Origin: CAG-877 sp963660495
GTDB taxonomy: Bacteria; Bacillota_I; Bacilli_A; RF39; UBA660
Assembly (NCBI GenBank): GCA_963660495.1
Contig: CAVKYO010000006.1
Coordinates: forward strand, 1-64,000
Direction: 5' to 3'
Length of the DNA: 64,000 nt
Shown here: positions 25,149-33,521 of the stretch, piece by piece
Numbering within the stretch: the first letter of the stretch is position 1
Layout: the number at the start of each line of letters is the position of its first letter
The notes under the pieces: generated by a model
Database searches by the model: none
The model's input: the letters and a program-made list of their open reading frames with translations, nothing else
What the model was told of the DNA's origin: nothing
Made by a program: the position numbers and the translations under genes

Positions 25149-26487
25149 AAAAAGAATCGACTCCTTTCATAGTTTTAACATCTATACCATAATCTTCTCT
25201 TAATCTTTTACTAGTAGCACTTAAAATAGGATTTAATCGATGCCTATGATCACCAGAAGTATTCATAACTGTTAATGAATAATTATTATTTTTTAAATAT
25301 TCCAAAAGTTTTCCTAAATAAATAGAACCTTTTCTTAAACAACCATTAGTAGCATACTCATCAATACCATATTTACTTAACAATGTCATACCAGCAGTAA
25401 TATTATCCAGTGATAAAGAAAAAATACTAGGTTTCAATAATCCATCATATTTATGAGAATTCCAATATGGCAATGATAATATATCTTTCACAGCTTTATA
25501 ACTACTATTCCAAATACTTGGTGTTAATAAATGACTAAATCTTTCATCATCCCATTCACTCATAGATAAAATATTCTTTATTTCCAAAGCATTACTTTTC
25601 CATAAACTAGAAGTTAGAAGATGGCTGAATTTCTCATTATTCCATTCTTCCATACGTAATGTATCAATAATATTACCGATATTACTATTCCAAATATTAG
25701 AAGTAAGTAAATTACTAAATCTTGGATTATCCCAGTCTTTTAAATTTAAAACGCCTTTAACTGTTTCAAAATTACTTTGCCAAATCGTAGGAGTAAGTAA
25801 ATTACTAAATCTTTCATCATCCCACTCCCTTAAACTTAAAATTTTATCTATCATCGAAGGATCTGAACAGCTCCAAATATTACTAGTAAGAAGCCTCTCA
25901 AACTTTGGATCATCCCAATAATTAGAAGATAATACTTTTTTTACGACTTCTATATTACTATTCCAAATATTAGGAGTAAGTAAATTACTAAATCTTGGAT
26001 TATCCCATTCTGATAATTCTAAAACACTCTGTACCATTTCAGGCGTACTATTCCATATAGTTGAAGTAAGTAATGAACTAAATTTTGGATCTCTTAATTC
26101 TGAAATATCTAAAATTCTTGAAACTTTATCACTAGTACTAGCCCAAATTGACGAAGTAAATACCTTATCAAATCTTGAATCATACCATTCCGGTCTTTTC
26201 AAAATATTCTTAATATTGTCTAAGTCAGCCTTCCAAATTGAAGAAGACAAAGCTCTACAAAATCTCTCATCAGTCCAAGCCGGTAACTGTAAAACGCCTT
26301 TTATTGTATCTAAATCACAATACCAAATATTACTAGTAAGAAGTCCCTTAAATTTTGGATTATCCCATTCTTCCATCTCTAAAACAGTTTTTACAAATTC
26401 ATAATCCCTATTATACATATATTCTGTAGCAAGTACTCTTCTCCCAGCTAATAACTCATCTACTAATTTTCTCTCAATACTATTCAT
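25135..26487 (-). CDS. Solenoid-like protein of eleven 30-residue repeats
   Basis: This protein of about 450 residues is dominated by eleven tandem repeats (about residues 33-363) with the consensus VKxVLxLxEWDxxRFSxLLTSxIWNS. Ten repeats have 30 residues and one has 31. Each repeat has two short amphipathic halves, with invariant Trp, Phe, Leu-Leu and Ile-Trp, as expected for an alpha-solenoid. A C-terminal cap of about 90 residues follows. I know of no family name for this repeat. The start ATG at 26487 follows GAGAGG. It overlaps the 89-residue gene. A scaffolding or binding role is inferred from the repeats. Confidence 0.75.
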   Translation of the reverse strand: MNSIERKLVDELLAGRRVLATEYMYNRDYEFVKTVLEMEEWDNPKFKGLLTSNIWYCDLDTIKGVLQLPAWTDERFCRALSSSIWKADLDNIKNILKRPEWYDSRFDKVFTSSIWASTSDKVSRILDISELRDPKFSSLLTSTIWNSTPEMVQSVLELSEWDNPRFSNLLTPNIWNSNIEVVKKVLSSNYWDDPKFERLLTSNIWSCSDPSMIDKILSLREWDDERFSNLLTPTIWQSNFETVKGVLNLKDWDNPRFSNLLTSNIWNSNIGNIIDTLRMEEWNNEKFSHLLTSSLWKSNALEIKNILSMSEWDDERFSHLLTPSIWNSSYKAVKDILSLPYWNSHKYDGLLKPSIFSLSLDNITAGMTLLSKYGIDEYATNGCLRKGSIYLGKLLEYLKNNNYSLTVMNTSGDHRHRLNPILSATSKRLREDYGIDVKTMKGVDSFYARH

Positions 26488-26522
26488 TAAAAAGTCCCTC
26501 TCTAAAAAAATTATATCATAAA

Positions 26523-26548
26523 AAGAAAAAAAGAGACAAAAGTCTCTC
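26523..26548 (-). terminator. Terminator of the CotD-like gene
   Basis: On the minus strand, AGAGAC / GTCTCT with a TTTT loop is followed by seven T. It lies 5 bp after the stop. Confidence 0.85.
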
Positions 26549-26552
26549 ATAA

Positions 26553-26894
26553 TTATCTAAATTTACAACAAGAACCTGCTTGAACATTACTTACAGTGTT
26601 TTCCTCAGAGCAAGAATAAGCTGGTCTATAAGTATGTTTATATATATGATGATTTATAATTCTTGTATGTATTGGACAAACATGTGGTACTTCATGTACT
26701 ATAGTTCTATGAATACATTTTTCTTGAACTGCCTCATTTATCGGATTAGAATAACCGTCATTAGAAGCATACGGCATATTTTGATAACCAGACATATTAA
26801 TATCAACATTCATATCATTATCAACTACATTATTATTACCAACAACATTACTATCAAAATCGAAATTTGGCATATTCATATTTTGATCAAACAT
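26553..26894 (-). CDS. CotD-like spore coat protein
   Basis: This 113-residue protein has an Asn/Met/Asp-rich N-terminal half and a His/Cys/Tyr-rich C-terminal half: CIHRTIVHEVPHVCPIHTRIINHHIYKHTYRP, then YSCSEENTVSNVQAGSCCKFR. The V-P-H...P-x-H-T...N-H-x-x-x-x-H order follows the inner spore coat protein CotD. The start follows GAGGAGG, and a CATAnnnTA -10 lies just upstream. It has its own terminator. Homology rests on pattern, but the sporulating context supports it. Confidence 0.7.
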   Translation of the reverse strand: MFDQNMNMPNFDFDSNVVGNNNVVDNDMNVDINMSGYQNMPYASNDGYSNPINEAVQEKCIHRTIVHEVPHVCPIHTRIINHHIYKHTYRPAYSCSEENTVSNVQAGSCCKFR

Positions 26895-26918
26895 AATAAA
26901 ATACCTCCTCTAATCTAT

Positions 26919-26927
26919 AATATGATA
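26919..26927 (-). promoter_or_regulatory. Candidate SigK-type -10 element before the CotD-like gene
   Basis: On the minus strand CATATTATA fits the SigK -10 CATAnnnTA, about 25 bp before the start codon. No clear AC pair is found at the proper -35 distance, so the call is weak. Confidence 0.3.
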
Positions 26928-26956
26928 AAAGGAGTATTTAGCTACTAATAAAACAT

Positions 26957-28264
26957 TTAAAATGGCAACTTCATATTACCATTAGACATCTGTTTCATCA
27001 TTTTTTTCATTTGATCAAACTGTTGAAGTAATCTATTAACTTCTTGTACAGAAGTACCAGATCCTGAAGCAATTCTTGTTTTACGACTTGCCTTAATTAT
27101 ATCTGGATTTCTTCTTTCTTTAGGAGTCATAGATAAAACAATTGCTTCAATATGAGCCATTTGTTTTGGATCTATTTTTATATCATTAAGTCCCATCTTC
27201 TTAGCACCAGGAATTAATTTCAACAAATTTTCCAATGGTCCTAATTTTTTAATTTGTTTCATAGTAGATAAAAAGTCTTCCAAGTCAAACTTACCTTGTT
27301 GCATTCTTTTAGCTGTCTTTTCTGCTTCTTTTTCATCAATAGCTTCTGTTGCCTTTTCAACTAAAGAAACTATATCACCCATACCAAGAATTCTACCAGC
27401 AGCTCTTTCTGGATCAAAGAAATCAAGACCATCTAATTTTTCAGAAACACCAATAAACTTAATTGGAACATTAGTTAAATGTCTAACAGATAAAGCAACT
27501 CCACCTTTAGTATCACCATCTAATTTAGTAAGAACTACTCCAGATAAAGGTAAAGTATCATTAAAACCAGTAATAACATTAATAGCGTCCTGCCCCATCA
27601 TAGAATCAATTACTAAAAGTATTTCATCAGGTTTAACTGTATCTTTGATTCTAACGAGTTCATCCATTAATTCTTCATCAATATGTAATCTACCTGCAGT
27701 ATCAATTAATACATAATCATACCCATTTTCTTTAGCGTACTTAAAAGCATTACTAGCTATCTCAACAGGATCTTGTTTACCCTCTTCATAAACTTCAATA
27801 TTCAATTGTTTACCAAGCTGCTTTAATTGATCTATTGCGGCTGGTCTATAAACATCACAAGCTACTAGTAAAGGTTTTTTAGAATGCTTCTTACGCAAAA
27901 AATTAGCTAACTTAGCAATTGTCGTAGTTTTACCAGAACCTTGTAAACCAACAAGCATCAAACTAGCTGGATTGCCATTTAAATTTAAAGATTTACTTTC
28001 ACCACCTAATAATTCAACTAATTCATCTTTTACAATTTTAACAAATAAGTCACCAGGATTAATGCTACTAGCAACCTCTTCTCCTAATGCTTTTTCTTTA
28101 ACAGAATTTGTAAACTCTTTAACAACCTTATAATTAACATCAGCTTCAAGTAAAGCTAATCTAATCTCTCTCATCATATCAGAAATATTATCTTCTGTTA
28201 TTTTCCCATAACCTTTTACCTTGTGTAAAACGTTTTGTAATCTATCTCCTAAACTTTCAAACAT
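26957..28264 (-). CDS. ffh: Signal recognition particle protein Ffh
   Basis: This protein of about 435 residues is the SRP54-type GTPase that targets nascent membrane proteins with SRP RNA. It has the N domain, the G domain with GLQGSGKTTTIAKLA, DVYRPAAIDQL, DTAGRLHIDEEL and TKLDGDTKGG, and a Met-rich M domain (MTPKERRNPDII, RIASGSGTSVQEVNRLL, MKKMMKQM). The start ATG at 28264 follows GGTGAT. FtsY and YlxM are 4-5 kb away rather than adjacent, as they often are in Bacilli. Confidence 0.96.
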   Translation of the reverse strand: MFESLGDRLQNVLHKVKGYGKITEDNISDMMREIRLALLEADVNYKVVKEFTNSVKEKALGEEVASSINPGDLFVKIVKDELVELLGGESKSLNLNGNPASLMLVGLQGSGKTTTIAKLANFLRKKHSKKPLLVACDVYRPAAIDQLKQLGKQLNIEVYEEGKQDPVEIASNAFKYAKENGYDYVLIDTAGRLHIDEELMDELVRIKDTVKPDEILLVIDSMMGQDAINVITGFNDTLPLSGVVLTKLDGDTKGGVALSVRHLTNVPIKFIGVSEKLDGLDFFDPERAAGRILGMGDIVSLVEKATEAIDEKEAEKTAKRMQQGKFDLEDFLSTMKQIKKLGPLENLLKLIPGAKKMGLNDIKIDPKQMAHIEAIVLSMTPKERRNPDIIKASRKTRIASGSGTSVQEVNRLLQQFDQMKKMMKQMSNGNMKLPF

Positions 28265-28293
28265 AAATATCACCAATACTATTATAAATAATT

Positions 28294-29034
28294 TTAAAAG
28301 CTTTTGTCAAAAAAATAACTTACTTTTAACCCATTTTTATAAAATAGAAAAATTAATCCTATGAAAATAAACAAAATACTTACTAACTGATTAATCGAAA
28401 GCAAAGAAGACATAGTATTAAATCTAAAATATTCAAGCAAGAACTTAGCTACACCAGATATTACAAAAGTTTGTCCAATAACAATTATTTTATCAACTTT
28501 TTTGTTCTTACTTTTATTATTTATATATATAAAAATCGATATAAAGATGACTGCTTCCAATAATTGAACCGGAAAAAGTTCAACACCTTTAATAACAGAA
28601 TTAGAATAATTATATACAACACTAAAAGGTCCAGAATATTTCATTCCATAGCAACACCCAGCAAAAAAGCAGCCAAGTTTACCTATTCCATACATTAAAG
28701 GAATACTTGGAGAAAAAATATAAATCAAATCAAAAAATTTTTTCTTAAACTGTCTAGAATATATAAAAAGCATAAGTAAAATTCCAATAACAGCACCATA
28801 AGAAGATAGACCAACTTTCCAAAAGTCAAACACTCCATCATATTTTTGATAATTACTTAAAAATGAAAAGTACTTAGCTCCATAAACTATACCTAAAAGA
28901 ATATAAACAAATAATACTATACTCCCTTCTTTATTTAAATTCAAAGATTTACTATTTTTATATGCCACAAATAAACCAGCTGATACAGCAAACAATATAA
29001 ATATCCCATATAATGGTATCATCGTATAAAACAT
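28294..29034 (-). CDS. Prolipoprotein diacylglyceryl transferase-like membrane protein
   Basis: This 246-residue protein has about seven membrane helices. The signature GIGKLGCFFAGCCYGMKYSG matches the divergent Lgt-like branch (GCF-x-GCC-x-G) rather than the classical Lgt motif. Other family features are GAVIGILLML and LFPVQLLEAVIF. Classical Lgt moves diacylglycerol onto lipobox cysteines of lipoproteins such as PrsA here. Whether this branch does the same is unclear, so no symbol is given. It lies directly upstream of ffh. Confidence 0.7.
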   Translation of the reverse strand: MFYTMIPLYGIFILFAVSAGLFVAYKNSKSLNLNKEGSIVLFVYILLGIVYGAKYFSFLSNYQKYDGVFDFWKVGLSSYGAVIGILLMLFIYSRQFKKKFFDLIYIFSPSIPLMYGIGKLGCFFAGCCYGMKYSGPFSVVYNYSNSVIKGVELFPVQLLEAVIFISIFIYINNKSKNKKVDKIIVIGQTFVISGVAKFLLEYFRFNTMSSLLSINQLVSILFIFIGLIFLFYKNGLKVSYFFDKSF

Positions 29035-29067
29035 AATGCACTCCCTAATAAAATTTATTAATCAGTT

Positions 29068-29354
29068 TCACAAAATAAATATTTTATTTAAAAAAGAAAG
29101 ACAAAATAAAAAGAAAAAGTTTTCAAGCTTAGCCCAAGAGACATAATACAAAAAAATCAAAGAGATAATAATTATAATATATCGTCTTTCTCTTTTCTTA
29201 TATTCAGCCGTATTAACTATATTATCATTTTTTTCCTCGAAAAAACGTTTACCACATTTAGAACACACACTAGAACCAGGCAATATCTGTTCGCCATACC
29301 AAAAAAATTATTCACCAAATCTTTTCTGTTAGATTTATTAAAAGAACTATCCAT
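29068..29354 (-). pseudogene. Zinc-ribbon membrane protein gene with a single-base frameshift
   Basis: A plausible start lies at ATG 29354 (behind GGTGATGG), giving MDSSFNKSNRKDLVNNFF. The reading then leaves frame at a seven-base T run (minus strand; 29301-29309). Adding one base there would join it to ILPGSSVCSKCGKRFFEEKND, a half zinc ribbon, then a charged stretch and one to two membrane helices, making about 95 residues. The frameshifted part has no ATG of its own. It is either a mutation, a phase-variable tract or an assembly error. Confidence 0.5.
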
Positions 29355-29411
29355 AATACCATCACCTACTATATCCAATATACATTAAAATTTTATAAAT
29401 TTCAAACTTAA

Positions 29412-29441
29412 AAGAAAAAAGATAATGAAAGTCATATCTTT
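29412..29441 (-). terminator. Terminator of the HerA-like gene
   Basis: On the minus strand, an AAAGATATGA / TCATTATCTTT stem (one bulge) is followed by TTTTC, at the stop at 29440. Confidence 0.6.
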
Positions 29442-31932
29442 ATTCAACAATATTAATTAATGGGACACCTCTATCAGTAGTAGGCACCATTGATGAATTA
29501 TTATTAGTCATATTCATATTTGTATTTTGAACAAATCCATTATTAGCTGGTCCAATCTGACTAAAACTATCATTCATATTTGAATTATTTCCAAGTCCAA
29601 AGCTACTACCTAAATTATTATCAGTACTATCCTCAGTTGGAGGTACAATTCTTACAGTACCATAATCATTAACACGTTCCTCTAATTTAACAGTAGGACT
29701 AACTGTACTATTATTAGAAACCATATCCAATGTACTAGGTACACTCAAAAATTGATTAGGATCAAAATTAGATTCATTATTATTTTGCTGATTAACCGCT
29801 GAAAAATCAGGCAAAGCTGACTGAACCATACTATTATCAAGCGTATATCCAGCAATAGTAGGAACTGCACTATTATTACTATTATCAATCATATTATCAG
29901 TCATATTACTACTAGAAGTATTTAAATTCATCATATTATTTTGATTAAAATTACTATTTTCCTGATTCATACTTGGCTGCTCAACACTTGTTTCATTAGA
30001 AACACTAGGAACAGCCAAAGAATTATTACTTTGCTCTGTTGTCATAGAATTCTGTTCTAAAAATGGATTAACCGGTACATTATTACTTACAAATTGCATA
30101 GGTTGTGGATTCATAGAAATCTCTTTAACTTCACTAACCGTATTATTAACAGGAGCACTTGTATTAATTGAAGCAGTACCATTACCATTCCAAATAGTAA
30201 CAACATCACAGTTACCAGACCAGGGTGCCGGATTTGGCATTTCCATTTTAACAATTAAAGGAATTCTAAAAGCCATACCAAAACCTAAACAAGTACCAGC
30301 TTGTAAAGTCTTTTGCTTTTCAACTATTTCATCACTAATATTTGGAACCATTTTTCTAATATAGTCAACATCAACAGGATGGTTCATTTTAAATATTAAG
30401 AAATTAGAACATTGTGAAATAACAGTATCAGAAAGTTCCACCGGTCTTTGCGATATAAGTCCTAAAATAACAGCGTATTTTCTACCTTCCTTAGCAATTC
30501 TTTCGAATATATTATATCCAATTAAGAATCTATCTGTATCATTTTGAATATATCTGTGAGCCTCTTCAACAACAATATGAAAAGGTATACTTGCTCTTTC
30601 TTTTAATCCTTTAGCAAACTCAAAAATTAATCTAGAGTAAATTTTTGTAATAACTTTAGCAAAATCATCATCAACGTCGTCTAAATTGATATTAACAATT
30701 TGATATTTATTACCATTATTAATTAACATAGAAGACAAGAATGTCTCTAAAGAAACAAAATCAGGATAATCAAAGAACTTAGAATTAGGTCCTACTATTA
30801 AAGCATGTAATCTTACTTTTATAGTAACCGCATCACCATAAGTATTCTCATTACGTAACCAACCTTCACTAATCAAAGTAAAATTAAGAGCTTTCTCCAA
30901 AGTATCTAATGAATAATAAACACCCTTCTGTGGCTCATAATTGTCATAATCATTCTTAATAAATGAAGAAACATACTCTGTAAGTAAAACACTTTCAGAA
31001 AATTGTCCCTGACTATCAATTAAGAAACATTCCCTAAACTTTCTAGTATAGCCAACACCTTGTACAACAGCTTCTAAATTAAATTCTGGTGTAGAACAAC
31101 TAGCCAAAATTGAAAATATTTCATTTCTCTTGTTAGGAGATGTTTCATTAGTATATAAAATTGTCATAATAGCCTTAGCGATTAAATGGTTCTTATAATT
31201 ATTGGCATCCATATCAGTTTGTGAAAAAACTAAAGCTAATTTTAACATTCTTTCAATAATTGGTAATTGTGAATGACTAGTAGCTTGTAATAACAAAGCT
31301 AAGTCACTTTCATTAAGTAAAAATACTGGTATTCTAAGTTTCTCGCCTTTACCATCAACCTCATTAGTACTATAAAAACGATAATGATAATTAGAGTTAA
31401 TACTATTGATATCTTTAAATGCGTTATAGTACTCACCAGATGAATCAAATAAAACTATATTTGCTTTGTACGGAAATAACCTCTGATCATGAAACATGTT
31501 CTGAAATAATCTTGAAATACCGCAACTCTTACCTGAACCAGAATTACCAAATATAGCAAAATGATTACTAAAGAAATTATTAACATCTAAGAAGACAGGA
31601 TAGTCATTGTAAAAAGGACTAACTCCAAGACGTAGATATCCTTGAGCATCAGTACCACAGATCATGGGAATTTCATTTTGTTCAATAACACGAATCTTAG
31701 CATCTAAAGATGGTTTACGTATAACACCACCTAATAATTTACCATTAACAATTTCACCTAAAAATCTAACTCTAACAAGATTTCCATCTAAGTCATCTAC
31801 CTCACCAAGTATTTTTTTCATATTATCCTCAAAAATAATATGTAAATTCATTAGATTCATAGTTACGTTATAACCATCAGCCAACTTAACATTAGCAGAA
31901 TGATCACTAATATAAACAATTCGTTCAAACAT
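29440..31932 (-). CDS. HerA/DUF87-type ATPase
   Basis: This protein of about 830 residues has an N-terminal HAS-barrel-like beta domain (1-100). A P-loop ATPase of the HerA/FtsK class follows: Walker A FGNSGSGKSCGISRLF, Walker B FHIVVEEAHRYIQ, and the sensor region YAVILGLISQRPVELSDTVISQCSNFLIF. The C-terminal 250 residues are Asn/Ser/Met-rich and look disordered. HerA-like hexamers act as DNA translocases, often with NurA or as part of defence systems; no nuclease gene is adjacent here. The start ATG at 31932 lies behind GGGAG. The role in this host is unknown. Confidence 0.8.
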   Translation of the reverse strand: MFERIVYISDHSANVKLADGYNVTMNLMNLHIIFEDNMKKILGEVDDLDGNLVRVRFLGEIVNGKLLGGVIRKPSLDAKIRVIEQNEIPMICGTDAQGYLRLGVSPFYNDYPVFLDVNNFFSNHFAIFGNSGSGKSCGISRLFQNMFHDQRLFPYKANIVLFDSSGEYYNAFKDINSINSNYHYRFYSTNEVDGKGEKLRIPVFLLNESDLALLLQATSHSQLPIIERMLKLALVFSQTDMDANNYKNHLIAKAIMTILYTNETSPNKRNEIFSILASCSTPEFNLEAVVQGVGYTRKFRECFLIDSQGQFSESVLLTEYVSSFIKNDYDNYEPQKGVYYSLDTLEKALNFTLISEGWLRNENTYGDAVTIKVRLHALIVGPNSKFFDYPDFVSLETFLSSMLINNGNKYQIVNINLDDVDDDFAKVITKIYSRLIFEFAKGLKERASIPFHIVVEEAHRYIQNDTDRFLIGYNIFERIAKEGRKYAVILGLISQRPVELSDTVISQCSNFLIFKMNHPVDVDYIRKMVPNISDEIVEKQKTLQAGTCLGFGMAFRIPLIVKMEMPNPAPWSGNCDVVTIWNGNGTASINTSAPVNNTVSEVKEISMNPQPMQFVSNNVPVNPFLEQNSMTTEQSNNSLAVPSVSNETSVEQPSMNQENSNFNQNNMMNLNTSSSNMTDNMIDNSNNSAVPTIAGYTLDNSMVQSALPDFSAVNQQNNNESNFDPNQFLSVPSTLDMVSNNSTVSPTVKLEERVNDYGTVRIVPPTEDSTDNNLGSSFGLGNNSNMNDSFSQIGPANNGFVQNTNMNMTNNNSSMVPTTDRGVPLINIVE

Positions 31933-32000
31933 ATTAGTCAACTCCCATCTTATTCCTTTTACCCTATATAAATTATACAAATAAATTATTAAATTTACAA

Positions 32001-32027
32001 GAAAAAAAAGAAGAATAACTCTTCTTA
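32001..32027 (-). terminator. Terminator of ftsY-ylxM
   Basis: On the minus strand, AAGAAGA / TCTTCTT with a short loop is followed by nine T or T-rich bases, right after the ylxM stop. Confidence 0.8.
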
Positions 32028-32028
32028 A

Positions 32029-32322
32029 TTAAAATAACTCTAAAATTTCATCACGTAGTTTTAGATCATTTATTTTTTTAACTAACTCTATAGCCTTTTT
32101 AGACTTTTTCACCAGTTCTAAATTCTCTTCATAATATTTTAATTTTTCCTCAACAATTTTTAATTGCTTATGAATAGCATTTCTACTAACATTATAGTTC
32201 TCAGCCATTTCTCCAAGACTTAAATTATTAAAATAATAGTTTTCAAAATAATCTCTTTGTTTATCAGTTAATAAAGAGCCATAAAAATCATACAATTCAT
32301 TTAAATAAATAACTTCTTCCAT
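32029..32322 (-). CDS. ylxM: YlxM/UPF0122 helix-turn-helix protein
   Basis: This 97-residue protein is of the YlxM family, which associates with SRP components. It has a sigma-70 region-4-like helix-turn-helix: LLTDKQRDYFENYYFNNLSLGEMAENYNVSRNAIHKQL. It follows ftsY after 8 bp with GGTGATG before the ATG. In Bacilli ylxM normally lies between ftsY and ffh; here ffh has moved away. The tail is Lys/Glu-rich. Confidence 0.88.
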   Translation of the reverse strand: MEEVIYLNELYDFYGSLLTDKQRDYFENYYFNNLSLGEMAENYNVSRNAIHKQLKIVEEKLKYYEENLELVKKSKKAIELVKKINDLKLRDEILELF

Positions 32323-32330
32323 GTCATCAC

Positions 32331-33383
32331 CTACATTAAATCCTTGAATAATCCATAAATATACTTCTCAATATCAAATACCTGTAAGTCTTCTTTTCTT
32401 TCTCCAAGACCAATAAATTTAACTGGTATTCCAACAGTTTCTTTTATTGCTAAAACAATTCCACCCTTTGCGGTACCATCAAGTTTAGTAAGTACTATTC
32501 CTGTAATATTAGTAATTTCCTTAAATGCATTAGCTTGACTAATCCCGTTTTGACCAGTAGTAGCGTCAATTACAAGCAAAGTTTCACTAGCACCAGATGG
32601 AACTAAATTAGAAATTACTTTATTCATTTTCTCTAATTCTTTCATTAAATTAACTTTATTTTGAAGTCTACCAGCAGTATCAATAAGAACAACATCAAAA
32701 TCCTCATCTATTGCTTTTTCTACACCATCGTAAACAACACTAGCTGGATCGGCTCCTTCATCTTTTCCATAAAAAGAAACTCCAACTTTATCAGCCCATT
32801 CCTTAAGCTGTTCAACAGCACCAGCTCTAAAAGTATCAGCACCAACAAGTAATACTTTATGTCCTTCATTTTTTAATTTCCATCCAACTTTAGCGATACT
32901 AGTCGTTTTACCAACTCCATTAACACCAACAAACAATATAACAGTAGGGCCAGATTCATTATAATTAATTTTATTTACTAAGACACTATCATTAACATAA
33001 ATAATAAATAACTCATCAACTATAATTTCTTTAAGTAATTCCGGATTTTCTATCTTTTCACTATATACACGTTTCTTCAACCTATCTATAAAATCCATTA
33101 CTGTATTAACACCAATATCAGCCATTATAAGTATTTCTTCTAACTCATCAAAATACTCATCATCTACATTTTTATGTCTTTTAGTAAGTTCAGCCAGTTT
33201 TGAAACAAATCCCTCCCGAGACTTAGTCAAACCTTTTTCATATACTTTTACTTCCTTTTTTACTTCATCCTTTACATCATCATTAACTACTTCATTAAAT
33301 GAATCAGAAACTAAATTATCTTCTTTTTCAACTGAAATCTCATTATTTTTAAACATATTTTTAATTTTATTAAATAATCCCAT
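32331..33383 (-). CDS. ftsY: Signal recognition particle receptor FtsY
   Basis: This protein of about 350 residues is the membrane-associated SRP receptor GTPase. The N-terminal acidic region (VEKEDNLVSDSFNEVV) is followed by the NG domain: FVGVNGVGKTTSIAKV, DTFRAGAVEQLKEWAD, LIDTAGRLQNKVNLM, TKLDGTAKGG and GLGERKEDLQVFD. The start ATG at 33383 follows GGTGAT. It is divergent from the RNase J gene. Confidence 0.96.
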   Translation of the reverse strand: MGLFNKIKNMFKNNEISVEKEDNLVSDSFNEVVNDDVKDEVKKEVKVYEKGLTKSREGFVSKLAELTKRHKNVDDEYFDELEEILIMADIGVNTVMDFIDRLKKRVYSEKIENPELLKEIIVDELFIIYVNDSVLVNKINYNESGPTVILFVGVNGVGKTTSIAKVGWKLKNEGHKVLLVGADTFRAGAVEQLKEWADKVGVSFYGKDEGADPASVVYDGVEKAIDEDFDVVLIDTAGRLQNKVNLMKELEKMNKVISNLVPSGASETLLVIDATTGQNGISQANAFKEITNITGIVLTKLDGTAKGGIVLAIKETVGIPVKFIGLGERKEDLQVFDIEKYIYGLFKDLM

Positions 33384-33449
33384 TAAAATCACCTACTAAA
33401 AATTATATCAAAGAAAATGTAAAAAGGAAACACACTTGACGCTGTAAAC

Positions 33450-33478
33450 TAGACAAAAATAGAAAATTATAGTATAAT
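33450..33478 (+). promoter_or_regulatory. Promoter of the RNase J gene
   Basis: TAGACA, a 17-bp spacer, then TATAAT fit a vegetative promoter. It lies about 45 bp before the AAAGGAG and ATG of rnj. Confidence 0.7.
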
Positions 33479-33521
33479 TTCATAGTTAGTTCTTTACAAA
33501 TAAAAAAAGAAAGGAGTTTAT

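Noticed and set aside
25300..26400. Regular spaced repeats of about 90 bp that might be a CRISPR array
   Set aside because: The period is 90 bp with diverged units, and it codes for the 30-residue protein repeats on the minus strand; there are no identical repeats with unique spacers and no cas genes.
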